Below the pieces are notes generated by a model, which worked only from the letters and a program-made list of their open reading frames with translations, was not told where the DNA came from and searched no databases. This document shows positions 9,501 to 18,045 of a stretch of DNA of 64,000 nt, in pieces. Source of the DNA: Chitinophagales bacterium (GTDB taxonomy: Bacteria; Bacteroidota; Bacteroidia; Chitinophagales; Saprospiraceae); contig JAAFJY010000010.1 of assembly GCA_013299105.1 (NCBI GenBank), positions 124,001 to 188,000 on the forward strand, read 5' to 3'. Each line of letters opens with the position of its first letter. Position 1 is the stretch's first letter. A program made the translations under genes and the position numbers.

Positions 9501-10927
9501 CCTGGCGTATTGGACAAAGACACCCGTAGGTCGTCGTCACACTTCATGACCGGAGCAATTTTGTCTACGACTTTGAACTCAAAGGAGTCCTTTAAGCTGT
9601 TTTTGCAGTTGTCGTTGGCTGAGATGATCAGGCGGTGGGTAGTGGGCGGCAAGTTTTGAATCACGCCGTTCATCACGGGGTAGTTCACCGAGTACCAGCC
9701 ATTGGGCTCGACTAAGATGCCGTTGCGAAAGAGGCCTTTGGTGCGCACGGTTACACTGATCAGCGTACCACCACAATTGTCGCTGATGTCAACGCCAAGC
9801 GCAGCTTTGATGCCAGCAGCGGAAGTGGGCAGGGTAGCGGCACAATTGCTAGCCCCGGTGCTGAGTACCGGAATATTGGCAGGCTTGCGGATGGTCGGTC
9901 CGGTGAAGTCACCAATTTTGATCAAAATGGGGATAGAAGCGACCTCTTTGTTGGTGCACCAGTCGAAAATCTGGATGCGGCGGTCGATTTTGATGCTGCT
10001 GTTGCCGCAAATCGGGAATTCGGTATCCGTTGCCTTGTAGCTGTACTGGCATTCGATTTCGTCGAGGTAAACCTTTTTGCCCCAGAAATTGGTCACAAAC
10101 GGTACCACGTCTTCGCGTTTGATCACGCTTTTATCAGTACCACAAGCATTGTAGATGATGATCGATTTGTGGATGGCATCGCCTCCAAAGCGGAAGGTGA
10201 AGTCGCTGATGGCTGGTCGGCGGAAATTGATCACCTGCTCTACACTGGTGCTCATGCCCCGGCAATCGGTGGCCACGAAGGTGCGGAAGATCTTTGCAAA
10301 AATGCCAGTGCTGGCAGCTTCAGCACAAGAAGGATAGACCACCCGGTCGGAGTACTTGAGGGTGATGTTGCAGCCGCAATCTTTGCAGTTGTCTACAAAA
10401 TTGGGGATGCCCAGGTTCTTCACGTCCGAGTCGAGCAGCGAGCCCGAAATGAGCTGGCTGTAGGAATCGTTGGTGCTGGTTTTGCCGATGGTTTTGGCGT
10501 TGTTGAGCACAAAGTTGACGTCGGAGCAGAGCAAAGTGCCCTTGAAAAAGTCGGTCGAAACTAACTTTGGTCCGGTTTTGTCTTCGGCGAGGAGCTTGCC
10601 CCAGCACACCTGCTGGTTCGCTCCATTGAACACCGCGTAATCAAACAAGCCCGGGCAATCTACCACGTTGCCATTGAGCTGGTTGCCGTCGGCAACAATC
10701 ACCCGGTAAGTGCCGATGCAATCGCCGAGGCCCACCATTTTGGGCGTGATGGCTAGTTTGCAGTTGTCATCTAGGGTGACATTGACTTGTGCGATGCACG
10801 AGGTGCGGGGATCGCATTGGGCTTGCGCAGCCCCTTTGCCAAATATCAGCAGTGTAAAAATTGAAAAAACAGTAGCCCAGTTACCAACATTTTGAGCATA
10901 ACTACGCTGGGTAAAGGTCATCTTCAT
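6530..10927 (-). CDS. Large T9SS-secreted surface protein with HYR-like modules, dockerin-like region and type A sorting domain
   Basis: 1465 aa from the ATG at 10927 (MKMTFTQRSYAQ), which gives a signal peptide ending GAAQAQ; a start 81 bp upstream is open but adds a charged, non-signal extension. The mature protein is Cys-rich with repeated Ig-like/HYR-like beta domains (e.g. VDKIAPVMKCDDDLRV, GTLISVTVRTKG). Near the C-terminus are a carboxypeptidase-regulatory-like segment (GYVATAKNQMMKGVSV) and a dockerin-like calcium motif (SDVDGSKSITIADLVKIRSLILG). It ends in a type A T9SS domain (VPNPFNNETIVGFWLP to ATQKLVLTN). It should be exported by Sec, then carried across the outer membrane by T9SS and anchored or released as an adhesin or matrix protein. 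The whole mature protein is collinear with residues ~2670-4143 of the giant protein at 19353-31784. Confidence 0.92.
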   Translation of the reverse strand: MKMTFTQRSYAQNVGNWATVFSIFTLLIFGKGAAQAQCDPRTSCIAQVNVTLDDNCKLAITPKMVGLGDCIGTYRVIVADGNQLNGNVVDCPGLFDYAVFNGANQQVCWGKLLAEDKTGPKLVSTDFFKGTLLCSDVNFVLNNAKTIGKTSTNDSYSQLISGSLLDSDVKNLGIPNFVDNCKDCGCNITLKYSDRVVYPSCAEAASTGIFAKIFRTFVATDCRGMSTSVEQVINFRRPAISDFTFRFGGDAIHKSIIIYNACGTDKSVIKREDVVPFVTNFWGKKVYLDEIECQYSYKATDTEFPICGNSSIKIDRRIQIFDWCTNKEVASIPILIKIGDFTGPTIRKPANIPVLSTGASNCAATLPTSAAGIKAALGVDISDNCGGTLISVTVRTKGLFRNGILVEPNGWYSVNYPVMNGVIQNLPPTTHRLIISANDNCKNSLKDSFEFKVVDKIAPVMKCDDDLRVSLSNTPGFQTGYGKVEAKDVDEGSWDNCQLKWIRVRREVPKECESNFLTAGYDLNGDKVLNEDDGFETVNGKKMTPLADFIEVFCCDLAKPVSVELWGEDYSGNRNYCWTGIQVEDKTEPTCDAPDDITISCFDKSLGTLPDRVASGKAYGDVTITGGNDCANPNIQYSFVDNSKCGKGTIKRIWTISRQTTKGTVNTTCEQLITVTPVRQFDICFPRDTNANCKTLAADSIKTFNLGCDVLAVNVTDKRYESSDNECYKIYRTYTVINWCEFTDKCGDPMLQPIVIDRKFGDFGKKPIYVLVRDNSRYAISKDRIFNNADDVINSIPKCTQFDAYRHVFQYTQILKVYDSERPKITFTAPSPFAARANDCLADIGIAFQATDNCSAKIELETTQLVIDPFRANRESAYIRFSSPRWSVQSNSSGAFTISVKDLPQGKHDLIVVVRDGCGELSVPTRIPFEVKDQKAPAPICINGLSSALMPVQGGDPAVTVWANDFVASPIFDCNGQGEANAQGLKRITKYSVNRVGATPNVSQTSIVLDCKDKDKQVQVELHAWDELGNHDFCRTFISVTDNQKICPANVGGGDINITGYVATAKNQMMKGVSVKLTGGATMDNSSGQDGTFSFNKLTTGKDYTVTPDMNKDFLEGVNTLDMIVLNRHLLNTVPITNPYQLIASDVDGSKSITIADLVKIRSLILGVNPDFGVGTKSWRFVDQAYKFPQPLTPWSPDFPETVGMAKLDHSEKANFTGVKVGDINQSISIGLDAPEIRSEGEALKLSFRNIELEPGLRYEIPVMATNLAKFGGFQFALDYNQAALEMLEIKPALAGVDNYSHFKKEGSITALWLEDLKPYTSNTPGKLFTLVFRAKQNGKLSQLLNLNPRLLKPEAYDRRDRSGPVNMEFSSNPIQTPHLFKLEQNVPNPFNNETIVGFWLPTGNETVIELHDITGRLVRRIDDKFAAGYNQLTINRSDLPASGIYFLTLRQGDKVATQKLVLTN

Positions 10928-11525
10928 GGGAGCATTGATTTGTTCTGGTTTATCTTTCCTGTCCGAGTAAGGTGCAAGTGCAAGCAAAATGAAACAACAT
11001 TTTTTCAAGCGGCTTTCCCTCGAATGGGTTCTTGGTTTCTAGTAAAAGCATGCACAGCAAAAGCCATCACAGGCTTATGCGAGCATTGTTAAAAAACTGT
11101 TACCGAGTAGAAAATTAGGGAGCGTAAAAAAATAAGGTGGACGGATTTGGGTTTAGTGAAAAAAGAAAAGCAACTGACTGGAAGGAAGTTGTGTTCTTTT
11201 TTTGCTAAACCTCAAAAGCAAATACGTCCATTTTATTTTAGCTCAAATACTTAGAAAGTAAACCGTACCCAGTGGAAGCAAATTTCCACTGACAAAATTT
11301 TACATTGAAAGGCAAAGACAGATGTGAAAGGCAGTCCAGATGACTGCACAGGCGAGCTATTGTTGAAGTGCGGAAGGAGGGAATGCACCTCGTTTTTTGA
11401 TTAGTAGTGGTTCAAAGATAGGCCAATAAATGATATGGGTGTGAAAAAAATGTACAAAAAACGACCGTTTCCTCAAAACTGCCCTTTTTAGGGTAGATTT
11501 TCTATTGACTCCCAAAAGCTGAAAT
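10928..11525. other. 598-bp gene-free region upstream of the adhesin gene
   Basis: It holds the 5' region of the adhesin gene and copy A of the ~138-bp palindromic element. The rest is A/T-rich with no convincing coding region. The short stretch 11435-11520 downstream of the Uma2 gene has no clear terminator hairpin. Confidence 0.6.
11115..11253 (+). mobile_element. ~138-bp palindromic MITE-like element, copy A
   Basis: It runs from TTAGGGAGCGTAAAAAAATA to TTTTAGCTCAAATACTTA. The two halves are imperfect reverse complements (arms AATAAGGTGGAC / GTCCATTTTATT; TTTGGGTTTAG / CTAAACCTCAAA; GAAAAAAGAAAAGCAACT / GTTGTGTTCTTTTTTTGC). Other copies are at 14812-14951 (minus) and 41375-41514 (plus). 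No coding capacity. Confidence 0.85.
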
Positions 11526-12125
11526 TCATGCCCATAGCTGAGTCAAACAGACCTCAAAACCAGGCAATACATCCTCGCCACTCAAGGTTTGGTCAAAGCC
11601 AAAATCTTCCTGGCTGCCATCTGCCCGATACACCGTTGTTTTTTGCACGGATGGGTCGATTAGCCAAGCCAAACGCGTACCTTGTTCCAAAAATTCAGCA
11701 ATTTTTTCTTGCAGGGGAGCCCGTGAATCGGAAGGTGAGCGCAGCTCCATGATGAAATCGGGTACCAAGGGGGCAAACTTCCTTCTTTGGGCCGGATCTA
11801 AAGCTTTCCATTTGTCAATGGTCACCCAAGCTGCATCAGCAGCATACACCGCACCATTGGGCAAGCGAAAACCGCCCGAGGAGTCAAAGGCTATGCCTAG
11901 TTTGTATTTGCGATTCCAAAAGCCCAATTCTCCACAAAATTCAAAGTTCCAATTGCTGAGTTCAATTTCTCTTAACGCTTCAATGTACACTACTCCTTGT
12001 GAATTTCGCTCAATTCGCAGCAGAGTATTCAGTTGGCAAAATTCAAAAAATTGATCCTCACTCATGCTTTGATCTGGAAAGTTGAGCACTAATGTTCCCT
12101 CAAATTGGTTGACAAGTGCAGCCAT
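11526..12125 (-). CDS. Uma2-family (DUF820) endonuclease-like protein
   Basis: 199 aa. The sequence fits the Uma2/DUF820 family, a PD-(D/E)XK nuclease fold common in bacteria with many paralogues and of uncertain role: the N-terminal MSEDQFFEFCQLN region, GGFRLPNG, AADAAWV, PDFIMELRSPSD (the acidic strand holding the D and E of the active site), LQEKIAEFLEQGTRLAWLIDP and the closing GEDVLPGFEV. Family length is about 180-200 aa, so it is full length. It is monocistronic. Cytoplasmic; no signal peptide. It may be a nuclease, but no cleavage activity can be shown from sequence. Confidence 0.88.
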   Translation of the reverse strand: MAALVNQFEGTLVLNFPDQSMSEDQFFEFCQLNTLLRIERNSQGVVYIEALREIELSNWNFEFCGELGFWNRKYKLGIAFDSSGGFRLPNGAVYAADAAWVTIDKWKALDPAQRRKFAPLVPDFIMELRSPSDSRAPLQEKIAEFLEQGTRLAWLIDPSVQKTTVYRADGSQEDFGFDQTLSGEDVLPGFEVCLTQLWA

Positions 12126-12590
12126 TGAATCACAATTTTTAGCAAATATGAGGTTTTTACACTAATGATGCTGAAAAACCAGGGTAGTCATTCAAATGTA
12201 ATGCTGATTTGCGCTGAAATCCCTTGAAATAACCTTACAAGTCCCATGAACTAGCCTTACATCTGTGGCATTACCAAACCAGGTAGAACCTTTGTAGTAT
12301 TCCATCAAGAGTACCAATATTTAGGTCAGTAGTTTGAAGCCGAAAACAAAGTTTGCTAATTTTCAGACCAGTCATGAACGGGGCACCTCACCCCCACACC
12401 CAAACAATCACACCCACACTCATTTTCGCCGATCATTCCCTTGTACTCATCGTTAATCCGCACTTATTCGACCAAGTTCTTTGGAAGGAGCCCCATTCCT
12501 CATATACATTTGATTCGTTTCTGAAAAAATCCTACCTTGTAGGACTGGATTAAACCAGAGATCAGTTTCGCACACCAAAAATAACTACAC
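12126..12590. other. 465-bp gene-free region between the Uma2 and prohibitin genes
   Basis: This is a head-to-head region and must hold promoters for both flanking genes. An open frame of 66 codons (12353-12553) has low-complexity composition and no recognisable motif; I do not accept it as a gene. A short dyad TCCTAC-CTT-GTAGGA (12530-12544) lies 47 bp upstream of the prohibitin start. Confidence 0.5.
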
Positions 12591-13493
12591 ATGTTTCTTA
12601 GTATTCTCGGTATTTTGACGATGGTTCTCACGGGGGTAGTTGGAGCCTCCGCACCCAACCTCAAGCGCGTAGGGGGAATTGGTCGAATTGTCGGCGTTTT
12701 GTTGATCGCCCTGGGCGTTTTCAGTTCCATCTTTGTGCAGATGAGCGCAGGCTCAGTGGGGGTACAAACCCTGTTCGGTAAGGTGCAACCCAAGGTCTTG
12801 ACCGAGGGCTTGAACATCGTCAATCCGCTGATGAGCATTCAGCGCTTTGATACGCGAACTCAAAACTATACCATGTCGGCTATTCACGACGAAGGCGACA
12901 AAGCTGGCGATGACGCCATCCGCGTGTTGTCTTCAGATGGTTTGGAGGTAGTGATTGACATGACGGTCTTGTACCGGGTTTTGGCCGAAAAAGCGCCTAC
13001 CATTGTACGGACCATTGGCCAGGATTACACCGAAATTGTAGTGCGACCGATTGTGCGTACCAAAATCCGCGACCTGGCGGCCAACTACGATGCGGTATCG
13101 TTGTATTCGAGCAAAAGGGAGGAGTTTCAGGCGCGTTTGTTCACTGCTATTGAAAAGGAATTCACCAAGCGTGGCTTTGTGCTTGAGCAGGTCCTGATCC
13201 GCAATCTCAACTTGCCCAGTTCGGTGAAAGCGGCGATCGAATCGAAAATCAACGCCGAGCAGGAATCTCAAAAAATGCGCTTCGTGCTCGACAAGGAACG
13301 CCAGGAGGCTGACCGCAAAAGGGTGGAAGCCCAAGGTATTGCTGACTACCAACGCATCCTGACTTCCTCTTTGACCGATAAACTCCTGCAATACGAAAAA
13401 ATCAAAGCCCAAAAGGAATTGGCTGCATCTCCTAACGCGAAAGTCATTATCATGGACGGCAAAAGCTCGCCGATGATCCTTTCGGGGAATTAA
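12591..13493 (+). CDS. Prohibitin / SPFH (band 7) domain membrane protein
   Basis: 300 aa. Two hydrophobic segments near the N-terminus (about 1-18 and 31-50) anchor the protein. They are followed by the SPFH domain (about 52-230), with typical prohibitin text: GVQTLFGKVQPKVLTEGLNIVNP, IRVLSSDGLEVVIDMTVLYRV and RGFVLEQVLIRNLNLP. A charged coiled coil follows (KINAEQESQKMRFVLDKERQEA). Prohibitins form ring scaffolds at membranes and interact with proteases such as FtsH and with lipid microdomains. Length is normal for the family. The gene is followed by a strong terminator at 13537-13580 and is probably monocistronic. Confidence 0.93.
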   Translation: MFLSILGILTMVLTGVVGASAPNLKRVGGIGRIVGVLLIALGVFSSIFVQMSAGSVGVQTLFGKVQPKVLTEGLNIVNPLMSIQRFDTRTQNYTMSAIHDEGDKAGDDAIRVLSSDGLEVVIDMTVLYRVLAEKAPTIVRTIGQDYTEIVVRPIVRTKIRDLAANYDAVSLYSSKREEFQARLFTAIEKEFTKRGFVLEQVLIRNLNLPSSVKAAIESKINAEQESQKMRFVLDKERQEADRKRVEAQGIADYQRILTSSLTDKLLQYEKIKAQKELAASPNAKVIIMDGKSSPMILSGN

Positions 13494-13536
13494 TCAAAGA
13501 TTTTGAGTTCTCTTGACTCAAAACCATTGCAAATAA

Positions 13537-13580
13537 AGCCCAGGGAATGGTCGAATTGCCATTCCTTGGGCTCATTTTTG
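13537..13580 (+). terminator. Rho-independent terminator of the prohibitin gene
   Basis: AGCCCAGGGAATGG (13537-13550) pairs with CCATTCCTTGGGCT (13559-13572) around an 8-nt loop and is followed by CATTTTTG. It lies 44 bp after the stop codon. Confidence 0.9.
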
Positions 13581-13583
13581 CCA

Positions 13584-13602
13584 TAAGTATTCGAGCTAAA
13601 AT
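13584..13602 (-). repeat. Solo end of the ~138-bp palindromic element
   Basis: AAGTATTCGAGCTAAAATA differs by one base from the end of the palindromic element (AAGTATTTGAGCTAAAATA, as at 14814-14832). No matching second half is present nearby, so it is a relic or a shared end motif. It lies just past the prohibitin terminator. Confidence 0.5.
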
Positions 13603-13708
13603 AGTGAAAACTTAGCCAAGCTGCCTTATTCGTCAAATTTTTAGGGTTCAACACAGCAAATACCGGAGATGATTCATAGTTTTATGAGACTTCATCTAAA
13701 ACTCTGCT

Positions 13709-14704
13709 ATGTTCATCATTTCTACTTATGGTTTGGCCGTTGTTTGCTGCGTCATCACCATGCTTTGTTGGGGTTCTTGGGCCAATACCCAAAAAATGGC
13801 AGCCAAGAACTGGCGCTTTGAGCTCTTCTATTGGGATTACGTATTGGGAATTTTACTGGGTTCCTTACTGCTCGCTTTCACATTAGGCAGTGTTGGGGCT
13901 GAAGGGCGCTCATTTTTGGCCGATTTTGCCCAAGCAGATCGGCAAAATATCTGGTCGGCCATGCTAGGGGGGATTTTATTCAATGCAGCCAATATTTTGT
14001 TGGGTGCCGCTATTGCCATTGCGGGCATGTCGGTGGCTTTTCCAGTGGGCATTGGCTTGGCGTTGGTGGTTGGAGTGGTGGTCAATTACCTCAACGCGCC
14101 AGTGGGTGATCCGCTCTTTTTGTTTGCCGGGGTGGGTTTGGTGATGCTGGCAGTGGTGCTCAATGCATTGGCGTATCGCAAACTGGCCAGTGCCACCGCT
14201 GGGGTATCGACCAAGGGACTGGTATTGTCGATTGTGGCAGGTTTGTTGATGGGCTTTTTTTACAAGTATGTGGCCGCTTCGATGAGCGCCGATTTTGCTG
14301 CCCCAGAGGCGGGCAAATTGACACCTTATACCGCGCTGGTGTTTTTTGCAGTGGGCATTCTATTGAGCAATTTTGTGTTCAATACGGCTTTGATCTACCG
14401 TCCATTCGTAGGCGAACCTACTAGCATTGGGGCTTACTTCCGAGGCACGGGCCGCGACCACTTCACGGGCATCCTGGGGGGCTTGATCTGGATGTGTGGC
14501 ATGTCGCTCAGCATTTTAGCCTCCGAAAAGGCGGGCCCGGCGATCAGTTATGGCCTGGGCCAGGGTGCTACGGTGGTGGCTGCTTTGTGGGGCATTTACA
14601 TCTGGCGCGAGTTCAAAGGTGCGCCCAAGGGGACGAGTGCGCTGCTCAATGCAATGTTGTTGTGTTATGTAATTGGTTTGGCAGTGATCATTATGGCGCG
14701 GTGA
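13709..14704 (+). CDS. GRP (glucose/rhamnose porter) family sugar transporter
   Basis: 331 aa with about ten predicted membrane helices and short loops, in the drug/metabolite-transporter superfamily. The opening STYGLAVVCCVITMLCWGSWANTQK (a Trp-Gly-Ser-Trp motif in helix 1), the repeated glycine-rich helices and FRGTGRDHFTGILGGLIWMCGM fit the GRP/GlcU-like and ureide-permease-like subgroup. It probably imports a monosaccharide by proton or sodium symport; the substrate cannot be read from sequence. The converging neighbour is an FGGY sugar kinase, which would suit uptake plus phosphorylation. It is monocistronic, with a palindrome 19 bp after the stop. Confidence 0.85.
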   Translation: MFIISTYGLAVVCCVITMLCWGSWANTQKMAAKNWRFELFYWDYVLGILLGSLLLAFTLGSVGAEGRSFLADFAQADRQNIWSAMLGGILFNAANILLGAAIAIAGMSVAFPVGIGLALVVGVVVNYLNAPVGDPLFLFAGVGLVMLAVVLNALAYRKLASATAGVSTKGLVLSIVAGLLMGFFYKYVAASMSADFAAPEAGKLTPYTALVFFAVGILLSNFVFNTALIYRPFVGEPTSIGAYFRGTGRDHFTGILGGLIWMCGMSLSILASEKAGPAISYGLGQGATVVAALWGIYIWREFKGAPKGTSALLNAMLLCYVIGLAVIIMAR

Positions 14705-14722
14705 GGATTGTGAATATACTTG

Positions 14723-14747
14723 TAAACAATACGAATCGTATTGTTTA
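14723..14747 (+). terminator. 25-bp perfect palindrome after the transporter gene
   Basis: TAAACAATACGA and TCGTATTGTTTA are perfect arms around one central A. It starts 19 bp past the stop codon and is followed by TAGTTCTTTG rather than a clean T-run. It may be a terminator, but a protein-binding palindrome is also possible. Confidence 0.45.
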
Positions 14748-14811
14748 TAGTTCTTTGACAATTTATGTGGAAAGCCCAAAATGTTCTTGGCTCTATCAAG
14801 TAAAAGTGTAA

Positions 14812-14951
14812 TTAAGTATTTGAGCTAAAATAAGATGGACATCTTTGTTTTTGAGGTTTAGCAAAAAAAAGAACACAAATCCTTTCATCCAGTTGTTTAT
14901 CTTTTTTCACTAACCCCAAACCTGTCCATCTTATTTTTTTACGCTCCCTTA
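14812..14951 (-). mobile_element. ~138-bp palindromic MITE-like element, copy B
   Basis: Read on the minus strand it starts TAAGGGAGCGTAAAAAAATA and ends AGCTCAAATACTTAA. It matches copies A and C along its length, including the arms AATAAGATGGAC / GTCCATCTTATT. Similarity to copy C extends a few bases past the end (ATTACACTT against ATCACACTT). It lies between convergent transporter and kinase genes. Confidence 0.85.
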
Positions 14952-14958
14952 GAGCGCG

Positions 14959-14977
14959 TTCTCCGAAGTTTTCAGTA
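14959..14977 (+). repeat. Solo copy of a 21-bp MITE end
   Basis: TTCTCCGAAGTTTTCAGTA matches the right end of the element at 49437-49689 and, inverted, its left end. It lies 8 bp past copy B of the palindromic element and 8 bp past the stop of the FGGY kinase. No partner end is visible nearby. Confidence 0.6.
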
Positions 14978-14984
14978 AATACAA

Positions 14985-16436
14985 TCAGCATTTTTCATCC
15001 CCATTCACCCCGCTTAAAAAAGCGGCATACCCTTCTTCGTATGCGTCCTGAAGGCCTGGGTTTGGCGAATACACCGTCCCACCTTCTTCTCCAGGAAAAT
15101 CAGGCAAGCCCAAAGCCAGCAAAGCCAATTTTGCCGCCCCCAAGGAGGAAGTCTCAGGGGTGTCCTGCAAATGAACGGGCAATTGAAATACATCCGCCAT
15201 CATTTGTACCCACACTTTGCTGCGCGCAAACCCTCCACCAGCGATGATTTTTTTGGCTTTGCTCTGTTCCTGCAGGGCTTCGCCGATCACTTTGAGGTTG
15301 TAAATGATGCTTTCCATTGCAGCGCGTACCAAGTGGGCTTGGGTGTGCCGCATGTCGAGCTTAAGGATGCTGCCCCGTAGTTTAGGATTCCACCAAGGGG
15401 CGCGTTCGCCTTGCAAGTAGGGCAGGAAAATTAAACCCTCGCTGCCCGCAGAAACAGTGGAGGCTAGGTCGAAAAACTCGTAAAAAGAACCTTGGTAATG
15501 GGTGATCTGGTTTTTGAGCCATTCTAAAACCACCGCCCCGGCGTTGGTTCCGCCGCCGATAACGTATTGGTTTTCTTGCAAAACATAACAAAACACCCGG
15601 CGCTGGACGTCCAATTGTAAGTCAGGAACAAAACGCCGGATGGCCGAACTGGTGCCAATGGTAGCTACCAAATCGGACTCGCTGGCAGCCGCGCCCAAAT
15701 TGGCCAGGCAGCCGTCGCTGCCACCAACGATGATGGGCAGGCCGATGGGCAGGTTGAGCATTGAGGGGATCAGGTCGAATTTGTTTCGGGTCAGGATGCA
15801 TTGCTCGAGACTTGGGCAGGCATGGGGCAATTGCTTGGGTTGAATTTTTAGGCTTGCAAGCAGTTGTTGATCCCAGTTTAGGGTTTTCAAGTTGAGCAAT
15901 CCACTAGCCCCTGCTACTGAATAATCGCAAAGCCATTCTCCACTCAAATTGGCAAGCACAAAGTCTTTGATACCTACCCAGCGTTTTGCTCTTCGAAAAA
16001 GATCGGCTTGGTTTTGCTGCAACCACATCAATTTGAGCAAGGGCGTCATCGGATGTCCAGGAATGCCGCTGGTGGCATAAAAATATTGATGCTGTTCGGT
16101 GGAAAGAGATTCCCAGATCGAGGCGGCACGGTTGTCGGACCAAATGATGCTGGGGGTGATCGGCGCATCTTTTTCGTCCAACCCAATCAAACTGTGCATA
16201 GCCGTAGAAAAACTCAAAGCCAAGGGCTCACCCAAGTGTTTTATATTGCCATAAACCACATTTAAGCCATCAATCACAGCTTGTAGGATGAAAACAGGAT
16301 CTTGCTCGGCCCAATCGGGCAGTGGGCGCTGGGTGACAACTGGCGTCGCGTGTTCGGCCAGGACCATTGCCTGAAGGTCAAAAGCCAAAACTTTGATGCT
16401 GGTAGTTCCCAGGTCTGCAGTCAGGATGTAAGCCAT
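14985..16436 (-). CDS. FGGY-family carbohydrate kinase, gluconokinase-like
   Basis: 483 aa, normal length for the FGGY family. The N-terminal phosphate-binding loop is DLGTTSIKVLAFD (residues 6-18). AMHSLIGLD, IIWSDNRA and SGIPGHPMTPLLKLMWL are typical of the gluconokinase/xylulokinase branch and resemble FGGY gluconokinases most. The C-terminal ATP-binding part has GTSSAIRRF, GGGTNAGAVVLEW and IIAGGGFARSKVWVQMMADV. It phosphorylates a sugar acid or ketose in the cytoplasm; gluconate is the best guess. The start is 46 bp downstream of the CHU_C protein gene, on the same strand, so co-transcription is possible. It converges on a GRP-type sugar transporter that could supply the substrate. Confidence 0.85.
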   Translation of the reverse strand: MAYILTADLGTTSIKVLAFDLQAMVLAEHATPVVTQRPLPDWAEQDPVFILQAVIDGLNVVYGNIKHLGEPLALSFSTAMHSLIGLDEKDAPITPSIIWSDNRAASIWESLSTEQHQYFYATSGIPGHPMTPLLKLMWLQQNQADLFRRAKRWVGIKDFVLANLSGEWLCDYSVAGASGLLNLKTLNWDQQLLASLKIQPKQLPHACPSLEQCILTRNKFDLIPSMLNLPIGLPIIVGGSDGCLANLGAAASESDLVATIGTSSAIRRFVPDLQLDVQRRVFCYVLQENQYVIGGGTNAGAVVLEWLKNQITHYQGSFYEFFDLASTVSAGSEGLIFLPYLQGERAPWWNPKLRGSILKLDMRHTQAHLVRAAMESIIYNLKVIGEALQEQSKAKKIIAGGGFARSKVWVQMMADVFQLPVHLQDTPETSSLGAAKLALLALGLPDFPGEEGGTVYSPNPGLQDAYEEGYAAFLSGVNGDEKC

Positions 16437-16482
16437 GTGGTTGTTGGATTAAAGAAGATCGGTAAAATACGAGATTTGTGAC

Positions 16483-18045
16483 CTACCGCAAAATCTGCAC
16501 CGCCCCACGTAACAGCTCTGTTTTTCCATTGGGCATTTGCAGCAAGATCAACCAAGTAAATGAACCAATGGATTGAGCATCGGGCCGCCAGGTCACTTCC
16601 TCAGTGCGTAGTGTAAAATCTTTTTGCTCAAAAACCAGGCTTCCCCAACGGTCGAAAATGGCCAGACGCAAAACTTTGCGGTTTTGGCCGGGCTTTAGAA
16701 ATAATTGAAAAGCGTCGTTGACCCCATCTCCATTGGGCGAGATGGCTTCGGGAACAAAAAGGGCAGTTTTTTCCCTATCATCAAAATCGGGGCATTTTTG
16801 CAGGCGGATCCGCAGCAATACGATGCTGTCGCAGCCATTGCGCTTTTGTAGTTTTTGTAAAAAAACACCAGTATCACGAGCTGCGCAAGTCAAACCTATG
16901 ATGCGCACCGTATCGGCACTTGTACTGAAAACCCGTTTGGTGATGAAGGTACTGTCGCAGCCTAGTTTTTGCACCAGCGTAACTGTATCCTGCAATCGAC
17001 AAACTTTCTCGATTTGCACAACTCGGTAGGGTAGGGGAGCCCTGATTTCCTCTACTGATACGTCGTCGAATAAGTAATAGGCATTGTAGGCGTTGGTGCC
17101 CTGAAAAAAATTGCGGATGCTGGTTTCGTTCAAGTCGTGAAAATGGCCGAGCAACAAATACTGGTAAGCCCGATCAGCCTTGATTACCTTGCTGACTGGA
17201 ATCCAAAAAGCGGTATCGCGTAAGAGTCGCCCTGTGGGGCTTTCTACTTGCGGAGGATTACCTACATATATGGTAGGCTTGACTTGGCTGTTGAAAAGTG
17301 TTTGGGGATTATCAACCGAAAGTACCGCGCCCAAGCGGTCAATGCTACCATTTCGGAATTGGCGTGAGTAGGTAAACTTGGTATAAAAGCGCACCCTGTA
17401 CTGTTTACCTACTTCCATTGGTTTATTGAGCTTTACGTAAGCGTATTCTTTGCGCAAACGCCCAGTGGTGTCCCAAATTACGGTATAGGCCTGGTATCGA
17501 AATTGAAATCCTCCGATCATTCCTTTGCCGCTGCGAGGTGGATTGTCCTGCGGAACCTGGCGGTAAAGACCCAAAGCTGAATTGCGGGTGCAGCCGCTGT
17601 TGAAATAATCGGTGCTGCCAGTGATGGCACCGTGGGTCAGGGTCAGGTCTTGCCATGCCACAATTTTATTGGTTAAGGTAGAGACGGAATCACAAGCCTG
17701 GTAGGTTTCAAAACTGGGGTTCGGCACCAGATTGGGGCCTATGCAGGGGTAGGATTGACAATCACTCACCTCAATCGTCCAAGTACCCCCAGCGTTTTTA
17801 CAACTACAGGTGACCTGGTAACGACCCGCCTGACTAAACTGGATGCGCAGGCTGTCCAACCCGATTCTTTGCTGGGGTGCCACAGGAGTGATAAATTCTA
17901 CTTTTTCTCCAAGAGGACAAGCGAATTCACTGGCTACTAAAAGCACAATGCTGTCCAGGCAAACCTTTAGGTTGCGCTGTGCGGTAAGTTCAACACTGCA
18001 CAGCAACAATAGCCCGATCAGCAAGCCTGGTCTCGGTGGATGCAT
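16483..18045 (-). CDS. Secreted protein with T9SS type B (CHU_C, gliding motility-associated) C-terminal domain
   Basis: 520 aa from the ATG at 18045, which opens a signal peptide (MHPPRPGLLIGLLLLCSVELTAQ); a longer frame of 17 extra residues lacks signal features. After a short Ig-like segment, residues ~125-335 resemble a concanavalin-like domain of the kind found in secreted CHU_C proteins (LVPNPSFETYQACDSV, KMEVGKQYRVRFYTKF-like text, YYLFDDVSVEEI). Cys-containing repeat text follows (GCDSTFITKRVF, GCDSIVLLRIRL). The last ~85 residues are a CHU_C domain (FVPEAISPNGDGVNDAFQLF, AIFDRWGSLVFEQKDF), the signal for T9SS type B export. It is probably a cell-surface or released binding protein. 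The FGGY kinase gene starts 46 bp downstream. Confidence 0.9.
   Translation of the reverse strand: MHPPRPGLLIGLLLLCSVELTAQRNLKVCLDSIVLLVASEFACPLGEKVEFITPVAPQQRIGLDSLRIQFSQAGRYQVTCSCKNAGGTWTIEVSDCQSYPCIGPNLVPNPSFETYQACDSVSTLTNKIVAWQDLTLTHGAITGSTDYFNSGCTRNSALGLYRQVPQDNPPRSGKGMIGGFQFRYQAYTVIWDTTGRLRKEYAYVKLNKPMEVGKQYRVRFYTKFTYSRQFRNGSIDRLGAVLSVDNPQTLFNSQVKPTIYVGNPPQVESPTGRLLRDTAFWIPVSKVIKADRAYQYLLLGHFHDLNETSIRNFFQGTNAYNAYYLFDDVSVEEIRAPLPYRVVQIEKVCRLQDTVTLVQKLGCDSTFITKRVFSTSADTVRIIGLTCAARDTGVFLQKLQKRNGCDSIVLLRIRLQKCPDFDDREKTALFVPEAISPNGDGVNDAFQLFLKPGQNRKVLRLAIFDRWGSLVFEQKDFTLRTEEVTWRPDAQSIGSFTWLILLQMPNGKTELLRGAVQILR

Noticed and set aside
12353-12553. 66-codon open frame before the prohibitin gene
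   Set aside because: No motif or ribosome-binding context; His/Pro/Thr-rich chance text.
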